DNA of 64,000 nucleotides from an uncultured Bacilli bacterium (GCA_947629375.1 CANRDN010000001.1:1-64000), one strand, 5' to 3'. Shown: positions 1-9,926, counted from the stretch's first letter. Notes: a model not told the origin generated them from the sequence alone. Numbers and translations are program-made.

Positions 1-552
1 AAATTCATAATCTACAAACCAACTCTTATATAGTTGTTTGTTTATCTCGTACAAATTATCATTTATATGATTATTTAACTCAATTTTATTATCTATATTT
101 TTTAATATTTTTCCAATTTTCTTTTGATGTTCTAGATGTGGTAATTCTATATCAAAATTTTCCATATCTGATTTTGTTAAGTGAAGCATTACGGTTCCAT
201 GAGAGCTTCCTTTTAAATAATCCGTCATATTAAATAATTTATAATACAAAAACATTTTATCTACATTTTCATTTGGAATAATTTTCCAAATATGGTAATG
301 ATAAATTGTTTTTTCACCATTCCAAATTTTTGGGCCAAAATTTGCTGACCATGCATACAACAAATCTCCATCATAACAATATTTATTATCATCTAGTTCC
401 ATATCTGAATAATACCAGTCATCCTTTGAAAAAAAATTCCCAACACGTAAAATACGATATTTTCCAGAATTTTGTAATTCCTCATACTTATATGCTCTTC
501 CATTAAGACATGTACAAATATCTTTTATTTTATATTTTTCCATTTGATTCAT
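1..552 (-). CDS. hsdS: Type I restriction-modification specificity subunit HsdS (partial, runs off left edge)
   Basis: Minus-strand reading from ATG at 552 gives MNQMEKYKIKDICTCLNGRAYKYEELQNSGKYRILRVGNFF... and reaches position 1 in frame as ...LYKSWFVDYEF, the typical central HsdS motif; adjacent to hsdM. Not in the ORF track because it is truncated. Confidence 0.9.
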   Translation of the reverse strand, partial: MNQMEKYKIKDICTCLNGRAYKYEELQNSGKYRILRVGNFFSKDDWYYSDMELDDNKYCYDGDLLYAWSANFGPKIWNGEKTIYHYHIWKIIPNENVDKMFLYYKLFNMTDYLKGSSHGTVMLHLTKSDMENFDIELPHLEHQKKIGKILKNIDNKIELNNHINDNLYEINKQLYKSWFVDYEF

Positions 553-562
553 CCCCATTTAA

Positions 563-754
563 TTAACATATTGCTTCTTCCAAGCTTTGATATGGTCTTT
601 TACATATACCATCCTTACTTACAAAAGCACAAATGTTTTCAATACCATTGTTTGAACATATATTAGGATTTTTTTGCCTACATACAAGTGGTTGATTTTT
701 ATTATCTTCTTTATTTAATTTATCGTTAAAATTAAACTTAATTTTTTTATACAT
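563..754 (-). CDS. Small Cys-rich protein encoded between hsdM and hsdS
   Basis: 63 aa ORF, co-directional, with C-x6-C-x8-C-x8-C spacing (PLVCRQKNPNICSNNGIENICAFVSKDGICKRP); fills the hsdM-hsdS gap. Confidence 0.6.
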   Translation of the reverse strand: MYKKIKFNFNDKLNKEDNKNQPLVCRQKNPNICSNNGIENICAFVSKDGICKRPYQSLEEAIC

Positions 755-796
755 ATCTGTGCCTCTCTTTAAATCAATAAATTACATTTTAAATAA

Positions 797-2293
797 TTAA
801 AGTTTAAAACCAATTGATCTTAAATTCTTTTTAATTTCTTCTTCTAATTTATGTGATTCTTCAAATTGTTTAGATAATTCTTGTGTTAATTGTTTCATTT
901 TTTCTTCAAAAGGAACATCATCATTTTCTTGTTCTTCAACACCAACATATCTACCTGGTGTTAATACATAATCATTTTCTTTTATTTCTTCTAATGATGC
1001 TTTTTTACAATATCCTAATTTATCTTCATAATTTGTATCATTTTGGTAATTATGGTAAGTTTCAGCAATTTTAAGAATTTCATCCTTCGATAGTTCTCTT
1101 AATCTTCTTGTAACCATTGTTCCCATATTATCAGCATTGATAAATAAAGTACACCCTTTTTGTTTTTTATTCCTATTTATAATCCAAATAGAGCAAGGAA
1201 CAGTTACCGTATAAAATAAATTAGTAGGCATTGAAATAATACAATCTACTAAATTATCTTCCAATAATTTTTTTCTAATTTCACCTTCTTGTCCACCAGC
1301 AGAAAGTGACCCATTTGCTAGTATACAAGCCATTTTACCATTTTGAGATAATTTAGAAATCATATGTTGCAACCAAGCATAGTTGGCATTACCTTTAGGA
1401 GCAAGGCCAAACACCCATCTTGGATCTTTAGATACTTTATCAACATCCCATTCCATATTAAATGGTGGATTAGCAAGTACGAAATCAGCTTTTAAATCTT
1501 TATGCAAATCTTCAGTAAAAGTATCAGCAGCATATTTACCCAAATCACCATTTAAAGAACGAATAGCTAAATTCATTTTAGCAAGGCGCCATGTAGTAGG
1601 ATTCTTTTCTTGACCATAAATACTAATATTATTAATATTTCCTTGATGTTCTTGAACAAATTTTAATGATTGAATAAACATTCCACCAGAACCACAAGCA
1701 GGATCATATACTCTACCCTGATATGGTTCAATACATTCAACCATAGTTCTTACTAAACAAGCAGGTGTATAGAATTCTCCACCTTTTTGTAATTCATTTT
1801 TAGCAAATTGTCCTAAGAAATATTCATATATTCTACCTAGGATATCTTTTTCTATTGCAGCTTTAGTTCCTACTTTAATATTAGTAAATAAATCTATTAA
1901 CTCCCCAAGATTAACATTTCTCATAGTTGGACTATTATAATCTTTAGGTAAGACGTTTTTTAATGACGAATTGTCTTTTTCAATTGAAGTTAAAGCATCA
2001 TCTATAATTTCACCAATATTACTATCTTTAGAATGCTCAACTAAATATTCCCATCTAGCGTTTTTAGGAACATAAAATATATTTTTTTCAGCGTAAGAAT
2101 CTTTTTCCTCTTCTAAACCATATCCTTCTTCAACTAATTCTTTATATCTTTCTTCAAAAGAATCAGAAATATATTTTAAAAATATTAACCCTAATACTAT
2201 AAATTTATAATCCGATACAGATACTGCTCCTCGCATTTTATCAGCAGCTGACCATAATTTATCTTCCAACAATTTTAAATCTTGTTCTTCCAT
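797..2293 (-). CDS. hsdM: Type I restriction-modification DNA methyltransferase HsdM
   Basis: N6-MTase motifs (DPACGSGGMF, NPPF), HsdM N-terminal domain (LEDKLWSAADKMRGAVSVSDYKFIVLGLIFLKYISD). Start placed at ATG 2293 after GGAGG rather than the longer ORF start 2317. Confidence 0.95.
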   Translation of the reverse strand: MEEQDLKLLEDKLWSAADKMRGAVSVSDYKFIVLGLIFLKYISDSFEERYKELVEEGYGLEEEKDSYAEKNIFYVPKNARWEYLVEHSKDSNIGEIIDDALTSIEKDNSSLKNVLPKDYNSPTMRNVNLGELIDLFTNIKVGTKAAIEKDILGRIYEYFLGQFAKNELQKGGEFYTPACLVRTMVECIEPYQGRVYDPACGSGGMFIQSLKFVQEHQGNINNISIYGQEKNPTTWRLAKMNLAIRSLNGDLGKYAADTFTEDLHKDLKADFVLANPPFNMEWDVDKVSKDPRWVFGLAPKGNANYAWLQHMISKLSQNGKMACILANGSLSAGGQEGEIRKKLLEDNLVDCIISMPTNLFYTVTVPCSIWIINRNKKQKGCTLFINADNMGTMVTRRLRELSKDEILKIAETYHNYQNDTNYEDKLGYCKKASLEEIKENDYVLTPGRYVGVEEQENDDVPFEEKMKQLTQELSKQFEESHKLEEEIKKNLRSIGFKL

Positions 2294-2567
2294 AATACTT
2301 CCTCCAACATTATTCAAAATTCACAAAATAAATCTTATAATAATAAAATAAATTATATAACATATTATAGCATAGTTATTTACAAAATTCGACTATTCAC
2401 TATCAGTTATTTTCAGTTTTGGATTTCATCATATTATTAAGTGTTTTTATGTCAGGTGCATTAAATACCATAAATAGTTCATAATAAATTCTTCTAATAA
2501 AAGAGTTTGTACTATTTACACAAACTCTTTTATTTTTAAATCATCATATAAAATATTACTTTCAAAT

Positions 2568-2891
2568 TTAAAAAATAATCCTTGCAATACAATCTAGAAT
2601 ATGTTCTATTATGTCCCCTATAGCAAAATATAAAACTTTCCCAATTATGTGTCCTTTTTTTCTTCTTGGTGATCCAAGTGCAGTTAGAACAATACCAACT
2701 ATTGAAAAAACTATAATATATTTAAACATAAATGTTAAAACGGAAGTATTAGTCAATTGCAATAAAACACTATTCAACAGTTTAAACATTTGGAAAATTA
2801 AATCTAATGTATATTTTAATCCAAATATGTTAATAAAAATCAAAAACAATATAATTAAATCCAATAAATAATTTGTTATTCTTTTACTCAT
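2568..2891 (-). CDS. Small multi-TM hypothetical protein
   Basis: 107 aa hydrophobic ORF, start overlaps stop of an upstream short ORF (TAATG). Confidence 0.5.
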   Translation of the reverse strand: MSKRITNYLLDLIILFLIFINIFGLKYTLDLIFQMFKLLNSVLLQLTNTSVLTFMFKYIIVFSIVGIVLTALGSPRRKKGHIIGKVLYFAIGDIIEHILDCIARIIF

Positions 2892-2968
2892 TACCTACTT
2901 CTATTTCTCAAAGCACTACCAGCAACACTTTTTGGTGCTTTAGATGTTCTTATACGGTTTGCTATCAA
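2891..2968 (-). CDS. Putative 25-aa basic small protein, translationally coupled to the downstream membrane protein
   Basis: TTG start 8 nt after AAAGGAG; LIANRIRTSKAPKSVAGSALRNRSR*; stop overlaps ATG at 2891. Frame extends to an ATG at 3028 (45 aa). Not in ORF track because of length. Confidence 0.4.
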   Translation of the reverse strand: MIANRIRTSKAPKSVAGSALRNRSR

Positions 2969-3243
2969 AATATTCTCCTTTCTGATTTGAGAATATCGTC
3001 TAGCAATAATAAACTCTCCAAATATCATTATAATTGTCTTAAGCAAATAATAATATAATCATGAAATTTATGTATTGCTTAAATATTCCAATTTGTTTTT
3101 TAAAAAGGTACAGTTTGCTTTAACAAACTATTTATTATACCTTCACATCCAAATATTAACATATAATCTAATAGATATCAATATATTTAGTTTACATTTC
3201 TTCTTTTTTATGATAAAATATTAACTAGAAAAGAGATGGTAAA

Positions 3244-4293
3244 GTGAATGAAATTGGAAAAAATCTAAAAAGGATTAGATTATTAAAAAACTTATCATTA
3301 AAAGAAGCAGGTTTTCTATTAAATATGTCTGCTCCTGCTGTTTCAAAGTATGAAAAAGGAGAAATACTTCCTAACTCGCAAAAAATTATCGAATTTGCCA
3401 ACGCATATAATGTTAAAGTATTAGATTTATTAAAGTCCCATAATGTTCCAGAAATGAAGTTTAATTCATTTAGGAAAAGGAAACGACTTCAGGGCGAGAA
3501 TCTTGAATTATTAAAGGAAATTATACAAAATAAAGTTTCTGATTATCTTGAAGTAATACAATTAAATGAAATAAAAGTTGGTAACAATAAAATTAAAAAA
3601 TTTACATGTAATAGCGAAACAGATGCCGAACTTGCTGCTGAAGAATTTAGAAAGAATTATAAGTTATCAATTAATCAACCTATTACAAATTTAATAAATA
3701 CATTAGAAAATATAGGAATATTGATTATTGAAATAGATAATACAAATGGAAATTTTTCTGACTTTGATGGTCTTAGTGAAATTGTTGAAGATGTACCATT
3801 AATAGTATTACTAAATGATATTGATGGTGAAAGACAAAGATTTACTATTGCACATGAATTAGGACATTTAGTTCTAAATATAAAAGATAATAATTTGAAT
3901 GAAGAAAAAATGTGTAATAAATTTGCAAGTAGTCTATTAATGCCAAAAGAAGCAGTAATTAATGAATTTGGTTTATCAAGAAATAACTTAAGTTTTTTTG
4001 AGTTAAGAGCTTTTAAAAACGAATATAAAGTTAGTATGGCAGCCATCTTATATAGGCTAAAAGAATTAAACATTATTTCTGAATATCTATATAAAAAGAT
4101 TAACATTTCATTAAGTACAAAAGGATATAAAAAGCATGAACCAGATTCTATTGAACAAGAAAAATCGTTTCAATTCAAACGACTTGTTCATAAATTAGAA
4201 GTAAATAATATCATATCATTAAATAAAGCATGTGAGTTATTAGGAATAACAATAAATGAATATAACAACGAAGATAATAATTACAGATACTAA
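3244..4293 (+). CDS. XRE-family HTH fused to ImmA/IrrE-type (DUF955) metallopeptidase
   Basis: N-terminal HTH (IGKNLKRIRLLKNLSLKEAGFLLNMSAPAVSKYEKGEILP) and C-terminal zinc motif (RFTIAHELGHLVLN ... CNKFASSLLMP). Confidence 0.9.
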   Translation: MNEIGKNLKRIRLLKNLSLKEAGFLLNMSAPAVSKYEKGEILPNSQKIIEFANAYNVKVLDLLKSHNVPEMKFNSFRKRKRLQGENLELLKEIIQNKVSDYLEVIQLNEIKVGNNKIKKFTCNSETDAELAAEEFRKNYKLSINQPITNLINTLENIGILIIEIDNTNGNFSDFDGLSEIVEDVPLIVLLNDIDGERQRFTIAHELGHLVLNIKDNNLNEEKMCNKFASSLLMPKEAVINEFGLSRNNLSFFELRAFKNEYKVSMAAILYRLKELNIISEYLYKKINISLSTKGYKKHEPDSIEQEKSFQFKRLVHKLEVNNIISLNKACELLGITINEYNNEDNNYRY

Positions 4294-4771
4294 TATAATA
4301 ACAGATCTCAGTAATGCAAATATTTTAGATAAATTTGTTGAACTAGATAATGTTTATATAAGTGATATGATTAAACAAGATGAAATAAATTCTAATACTG
4401 GAAATGTTAATACAATTAAAAAATTTAAAACTATTAATGCCACTTCAGAAGAAATCGATGAAATTTTCAAAATATCGAAAGGAACTCACGGATTATCTCC
4501 ATACGATATTATTAATTTTATAATTGCTAGAAATAATAATGCAATTTTAGCTACTGGTGACAAAAAACTTAAAGATTATAGTGAAGCAAATGGAATACAA
4601 GTTATTAGAACTTTAAAAATAATTGAATTAATGAAAAATAAAGCTATAATTACTAATAAAGATGCAATTAATGCTTGTAAATCACTAAAGGAACATCCTA
4701 ATACGCGAATTCCTATATCTGACATTGATAATATTATTAAAGAATTTGAAAAGGACTCAGTAACATGCTGA
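4256..4771 (+). CDS. PIN-like domain protein, probable toxin partner of the XRE-ImmA protein
   Basis: IIITDTNIITDL acidic N-term motif, LSPYDIINFIIARNNNAILATGDKKLKDYSEANGIQVI C-terminal PIN signature; 38-bp overlap with upstream XRE-ImmA gene. Confidence 0.7.
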   Translation: MNITTKIIITDTNIITDLSNANILDKFVELDNVYISDMIKQDEINSNTGNVNTIKKFKTINATSEEIDEIFKISKGTHGLSPYDIINFIIARNNNAILATGDKKLKDYSEANGIQVIRTLKIIELMKNKAIITNKDAINACKSLKEHPNTRIPISDIDNIIKEFEKDSVTC

Positions 4772-4780
4772 GTTTTTTTT
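4755..4780 (+). terminator. Intrinsic terminator overlapping the PIN gene stop codon
   Basis: ACTCAG-TAACATG-CTGAGT stem followed by T8. Confidence 0.75.
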
Positions 4781-4842
4781 ATTTTAAGATATCTTTAGTA
4801 AATTACATATTTTATTTATCAAAGAAAGAAAGTATTGACTTT

Positions 4843-5511
4843 CTAATTATCGTTAGTAACATCACCATTTCCAGTTATATCTATTTTTTCACCAAGATAT
4901 TTTGATTTTGGTTTAACAATACATTTTATAACATCTTTACCTCTTGCTAATACTTCTCTTATTTCTCGATATACTCTTCCACCATATTTAATCTTTTCAG
5001 CAGGAACTCCATAAACATTTAATCCAAGACTTCTTGCAATATAAATGCTTCTATATAGATGATACTGTTGAGTTACAATAACTGCCCTTTTAACGCCAAA
5101 GATTTCTTTTGCTCGATACATAGTGTCATATGTTGAAAATCCAGCGTGATCCATAAATATATCTTCACTTGAAACCCCTTTTTCCATAGCATAGTTTTTC
5201 ATAACATTAACTTCATCGTGTTCAAAACTACCGTGATCCCCACTCATAATTATTTTAGGTGCTACATTATTTTCATAAAGTTCTATCGCTTTATCAAGTC
5301 TATCTTGCAATAGTGGACTAGGTCTATCTCCTCTTATACCTCCACCTAAGACGATAATACAGTCAATATTTTCTATTTTGCTATAATCATCGATTATATA
5401 ATTTCTAGTTGTAAACCATACATAAAAATTCAAAAGGAATATTATTATTCCTAATCCTAATATTCCTATACCAACATATAAACAAATTTTCTTAAATACT
5501 TCTTTTTTCAT
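4843..5511 (-). CDS. SanA/YdcF-like (DUF218) membrane protein
   Basis: N-terminal TM, DCIIVLGGGIRGDRPSPLLQDRLDKAIELY..., IMSGDHG, IVTQQYHLYRSIYIARSLGL. Confidence 0.85.
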   Translation of the reverse strand: MKKEVFKKICLYVGIGILGLGIIIFLLNFYVWFTTRNYIIDDYSKIENIDCIIVLGGGIRGDRPSPLLQDRLDKAIELYENNVAPKIIMSGDHGSFEHDEVNVMKNYAMEKGVSSEDIFMDHAGFSTYDTMYRAKEIFGVKRAVIVTQQYHLYRSIYIARSLGLNVYGVPAEKIKYGGRVYREIREVLARGKDVIKCIVKPKSKYLGEKIDITGNGDVTNDN

Positions 5512-5522
5512 AAGAACCTCAT

Positions 5523-6260
5523 TTAATTAATTAAACTGCTATCCGAATAAGAAGCGATAGAGTTTAACTTAATTATATATGTTTCATCATTTTCACACAA
5601 GATATCAAGATAAAGGTTATTTTTAAGATTATCTATATCTTCACTAATGAATGAAGTTTTACCATTATATTCAACAAGAAAAACTTGATCACCAAAATAA
5701 TGAAAAGGACCAGAATAAATCATTTTATCTTCACTATCTTTTTTATAATATAATCTTACCTTTTTAATATTTAAATCGCTATTATTTTTTATTTTGCCCA
5801 TTTTTATATAACCTTGTTTTTTAGTTGTGCAAAGCAAGCTTTCTTCTACATAAAATTCACCATTGTAACCATCCAAAACATATATATTTATAGAATTATA
5901 AGTGCTAAAGAAATAATATACGAGGAATGCTATTAATAGTAGTAGTAAAAACACAAGAGAAGAAGCAATTATTGTCTTTTTTCCTTTCTTTTTATTATTT
6001 TCAAGTATTTCAGAAGAGATTGTATTTATCTTATCTTTATTTTCAGAATTTAATCTTTCACCATATAATATTTCGTTTACAGATACATTAAATAATTTAT
6101 GTAATTTTAATAAGTGATCAGTACTGGGTATATAAAGTCCTCTTTCCCATTTTGATATTGTTGCTCTATCAAGAAACATTTCGTTAGCCAAATCATCTTG
6201 GGTCCAATTTTTTTCTTTTCTTAATTCACTAATAAATTTCCCCGTTTTTTTATTATTCAT
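5523..6260 (-). CDS. Membrane-anchored XRE-family regulator (HTH + TM + extracytoplasmic domain), cassette A
   Basis: ISELRKEKNWTQDDLANEMFLDRATISKWERGLYIPS HTH; central TM TIIASSLVFLLLLLIAFLVYYFF; C-terminal domain similar to the 22985-24115 protein. Confidence 0.8.
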   Translation of the reverse strand: MNNKKTGKFISELRKEKNWTQDDLANEMFLDRATISKWERGLYIPSTDHLLKLHKLFNVSVNEILYGERLNSENKDKINTISSEILENNKKKGKKTIIASSLVFLLLLLIAFLVYYFFSTYNSINIYVLDGYNGEFYVEESLLCTTKKQGYIKMGKIKNNSDLNIKKVRLYYKKDSEDKMIYSGPFHYFGDQVFLVEYNGKTSFISEDIDNLKNNLYLDILCENDETYIIKLNSIASYSDSSLIN

Positions 6261-6346
6261 ACAAGACTCCTTAAATTTAAGCTAACAATAGAATAACACA
6301 AATTAAAAGAAAAAGAAAAACAATGAAGTGTTTCTTCATCATTTTT

Positions 6347-7402
6347 TCATTCTTGATTTAATTGTTCTAACGGGTCTTTCCTAATCTGCCTAAAAAACAA
6401 TAATATGTAATTTATGGAAAATATTGAAGCAATTATTAGAAAACTATAGCTACTGCTCATAAAGATATTTTTAATATTTATAAATTCTAAATCTAAAAGA
6501 TTATAAATTGGTAAAAATAAAGTGTTAATTGAAAGTACAAAGATGTAAGAAAGAAGAATAGTTAAAAATATTCTCAAAAAGACTATTTTAAATATCTTTA
6601 AATTTTTGAATCCTACTATCTTATAAATAGTGATATTTTTAGATTCCATTCGTAAAACATTTTTGGTAATGTTTCTTACAAATAGAAAGATGAATATAAG
6701 TGAAGCTACAAGTATAACTGTAAGAGAATCTTTTACTTTTTGAATATTATGTATTTCAGTGTAATTTTGAAAAACTTCAATATATGCGTTGTATCCTTTC
6801 TCTTGTAGATCATCTATTGTTTTGGAAACATTAGGGTATTCATCTATTAGGGCACCATATTTTGAAGGACTCAAAGAAAATAATTCTTCAAATTCACTTT
6901 GTGATAAGTAAATATCTACAGACTTTACATCAGTTATCCCCACAAATACAAACTCATATGTTTTGTCATTAATCGATAATTTAATAGTCTTTCCTAAGTC
7001 ATTTTCATCTAGTGATAATCTCTGATAACCAAAAGTAGACAATATAACTTCATTGTTGTTTGAAATATCCCTACCCAATGTTATTTTTTCGTTTCTGTGA
7101 TAATTTATTTTCGTTCCCAGTTTATTAACTTGTATTATTTCACTGTCATATAAAGGATAATAATTTAATATATGTTTATTTTTATCTAATAAAGATACGA
7201 TACTTTTAGAAGAATCATTATCTTCCACCACAATTTCTCTATTTGCTTCTTTTGCCCCAATAACATAATTTATTTGATAATCATAAAATTCATTGTTTTC
7301 AAATAATACAAATAAGAAAAGAATAATCAAAGAAAATAATATTAAATATGCTAAATATCTTTTTTTATCCCTATAACCATTAAATATTATAAATTTCATC
7401 AA
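6347..7402 (-). CDS. FtsX-like ABC transporter permease, cassette A
   Basis: N-terminal TM, extracytoplasmic MacB-like domain, three C-terminal TMs; next to ABC ATPase/permease genes. Confidence 0.75.
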   Translation of the reverse strand: MMKFIIFNGYRDKKRYLAYLILFSLIILFLFVLFENNEFYDYQINYVIGAKEANREIVVEDNDSSKSIVSLLDKNKHILNYYPLYDSEIIQVNKLGTKINYHRNEKITLGRDISNNNEVILSTFGYQRLSLDENDLGKTIKLSINDKTYEFVFVGITDVKSVDIYLSQSEFEELFSLSPSKYGALIDEYPNVSKTIDDLQEKGYNAYIEVFQNYTEIHNIQKVKDSLTVILVASLIFIFLFVRNITKNVLRMESKNITIYKIVGFKNLKIFKIVFLRIFLTILLSYIFVLSINTLFLPIYNLLDLEFINIKNIFMSSSYSFLIIASIFSINYILLFFRQIRKDPLEQLNQE

Positions 7403-8636
7403 AATCAGCTCTCAATCTATAAACACTATAAGATACACACATAATAATGCATAACATTATTACAAGTAATAAATAAAATATTGAATAATAATCCGGAATA
7501 AATCTCCATTTGTCTAAAATAAATGGATAATAATCAAAGACAAGATTAGTTAGTGGCAATATTAATAATAAGACGATTATTGATACGATAGTTGCAAGAA
7601 CAAATTGAATTAATATAGAGAAACAGTTAACAGTAATTATTTCTTTTTTTGTATATCCTAAATATGAAAGTAATTTATAACTTTTAATATCTTCTTCAAA
7701 CTTAATTTTGAAAATCACTAATAAAACAATAAATAAGACTACGAGAAGTATTTTTGTATATGTATTAACATTCTTTTCAATATTTTCAAATGTATTGTAA
7801 TCTATATCAAATATATCATCATATATGATGCCTCTTTTATCAAGTTCGCTCTTGACATAATCAATATTTTTTACATCATCTATTTTTAACCACAAACCAG
7901 TTTGTATTTCGATATTATGTTCCCCAGTTATTGGGTCAATATCATCAATATATTTTTCTTCAGCCATCCTTTTAAAAGATTTATCTGTTATATAACAAGA
8001 ACCTTCATCAATGTGAGTAGGATTGTTTTTGTAAAAACCGACAATTGTAAAATCACGAGTATAATGTTTTGTTCCACCTCTACTATTATATTTAATAGTA
8101 ATTTTTTTATTAAGGAAATCTTTAATGTTTATCTTCTTAGTTGAAGGAATAAAGCGTTCCTCAGAATAAAGTTTATCTGATGGATAAAAATTTTCCGGGC
8201 AAACCATATAGTCACCATCTTTATCTGGGAAATTAGTGCCATAAACAATTTCAGGAAGTGATTCATTGTTTGCTGCATAATATTCAATAACTCCTTCAAG
8301 CCCAGTAACCTTTAAATCATCAGAAACATTTCCATCACTATATGCATAACTGTTTGCAATATAGGTAACGTGATCTATTTTCAAAAGTTCTTCTTTTAGT
8401 TTTTCAGCATCATCTATAGTTTCCATTTTGAAATTTGGGTCATCTTTTCCATAAATAGTAAATTCCAAACTAAATCTAGCATCTAAAATATCGTTTTCTA
8501 AATAGTTAACAGAAGTTTTCAAATAACTATTCAAAAAGAAAACAAAAATGAAAATCAAAGATACTAAAATAATATTTATGATTGTTGACTTTTTTCTTAA
8601 TTCATTTTTTAAAGAAATTTTAAACAAATTCTTCAT
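7380..8636 (-). CDS. FtsX/MacB-like ABC permease (tandem copy 2), cassette A
   Basis: 418 aa, same length as and nearly identical over long stretches to 8670-9926. Confidence 0.8.
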   Translation of the reverse strand: MKNLFKISLKNELRKKSTIINIILVSLIFIFVFFLNSYLKTSVNYLENDILDARFSLEFTIYGKDDPNFKMETIDDAEKLKEELLKIDHVTYIANSYAYSDGNVSDDLKVTGLEGVIEYYAANNESLPEIVYGTNFPDKDGDYMVCPENFYPSDKLYSEERFIPSTKKINIKDFLNKKITIKYNSRGGTKHYTRDFTIVGFYKNNPTHIDEGSCYITDKSFKRMAEEKYIDDIDPITGEHNIEIQTGLWLKIDDVKNIDYVKSELDKRGIIYDDIFDIDYNTFENIEKNVNTYTKILLVVLFIVLLVIFKIKFEEDIKSYKLLSYLGYTKKEIITVNCFSILIQFVLATIVSIIVLLLILPLTNLVFDYYPFILDKWRFIPDYYSIFYLLLVIMLCIIMCVSYSVYRLRADFDEIYNI

Positions 8637-8669
8637 CTTTTTACCTCAATCTTTTTGTAATTTTAATCA

Positions 8670-9926
8670 TTAAATATTATTGTTTTCGTCAAAATCAGCT
8701 TTCAACCTATAAACGCTATAAGATACACACATAATGATACATAATAACATTACAATTGCTAAAATAACTATAGAGTTATAGTCTGGTATAAATCTCCATT
8801 TGTCTAAGATAAATGGATAATAATCAAAGACAAGATTAGTTAGCGGTAAGATTAATAATAAAATAATTATTGATACAATAGTTGCAAGAACAAATTGAAT
8901 TAATATTGAGAAACAGTTAACAGTAATTATTTCTTTTTTTGTATATCCTAAGTACGAAAGCAACTTATAACTTTTAATATCTTCTTCAAACTTAATTTTG
9001 AAAATCACTAATAAAATGATAAATAAGACTACAAGAAGTATCTTTGTATATCTATTAACATTCTTTTCAGTATTTTCAAATATACTATAAACTATATCAT
9101 ATATTTTACTATAACTGACACCTCTTTTATCGAGTTCACTCTTAACATAATCTAGATTTTTTACATCATCTATTTTTAAAATCAAAATAGTTTGTATCTC
9201 GATATTATGTATTCCACTTACTGGGTCAATATCATCAATATATTCTTCTTCTGCCATCCTTTTAAAAGATTCATCAGGTATATAACAAGTGCTTTCATCA
9301 ATATGGGTAGGATTATTTTTGTAAAAACCTACAATTGTAAAATCACGAGTATAATGTTTTGTTCCACCCCTACTGTCATATTTAATAGTAATTTTTTTAT
9401 TAAGAAAATCTTTAATGTTTATCTTCTTTGTTGAAGGAATAAATCGTTCCTCAGAATAAAGCTTAGCTGACGGATAAAAATTTTCCGGGCAAACCATATA
9501 GTCACCGTCTTCATCTGGGAAATTAGTGCCATAAACAATTTCAGGAAGTGACTTATTATTTGCAGCATAATATTCTACAGTCCCATCAAGACCTGTAACC
9601 TTCAAATCGTCAGAAATGTTGCTAGTCCAATATGCATAACTATTTGCAATATAGGTAACGTGATCTATTTTCAACAGGTCTTCTTTTAATTTATTAACAT
9701 CGTCTCTAGTTTCCCATTTGTATTTTGGATCTGTTGTTCCTGTAATAGTCAATTCCAAAATAAACCTAGCATCTAGAATATCATTTTCTAAGTGATTTAC
9801 TGAAGTTTTCAAATAACTATTCAAAAAGAAAACAAAGATAAAAACTAAAGACACTAAAATAATATTTATGATTGTAGATTTTTTTCTTAACTCATTTTTT
9901 AAAGAAATTTCAAACAGATTCTTCAT
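8670..9926 (-). CDS. FtsX/MacB-like ABC permease (tandem copy 1), cassette A
   Basis: 418 aa, overlaps ATPase stop (9923-9926), four-TM FtsX topology. Confidence 0.8.
   Translation of the reverse strand: MKNLFEISLKNELRKKSTIINIILVSLVFIFVFFLNSYLKTSVNHLENDILDARFILELTITGTTDPKYKWETRDDVNKLKEDLLKIDHVTYIANSYAYWTSNISDDLKVTGLDGTVEYYAANNKSLPEIVYGTNFPDEDGDYMVCPENFYPSAKLYSEERFIPSTKKINIKDFLNKKITIKYDSRGGTKHYTRDFTIVGFYKNNPTHIDESTCYIPDESFKRMAEEEYIDDIDPVSGIHNIEIQTILILKIDDVKNLDYVKSELDKRGVSYSKIYDIVYSIFENTEKNVNRYTKILLVVLFIILLVIFKIKFEEDIKSYKLLSYLGYTKKEIITVNCFSILIQFVLATIVSIIILLLILPLTNLVFDYYPFILDKWRFIPDYNSIVILAIVMLLCIIMCVSYSVYRLKADFDENNNI

Noticed and set aside
306-506. ORF-track entries antisense to recognised genes (e.g. 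306-506, 883-1074, 1383-1613, 3675-4106, 7902-8144, 9192-9434, 12041-12265, 13201-13401, 15061-15243, 17251-17469, 27705-27929, 28347-28772, 29305-29580, 59117-59620, 59990-60199)
   Set aside because: They lie opposite well-supported coding sequences, have low-complexity or composition-driven translations and no recognisable motifs.
2611-2871. 86-aa plus-strand ORF opposite the 107-aa membrane protein
   Set aside because: The minus-strand ORF has coherent TM segments and a coupled upstream ORF; the plus-strand one has no SD or recognisable motif.
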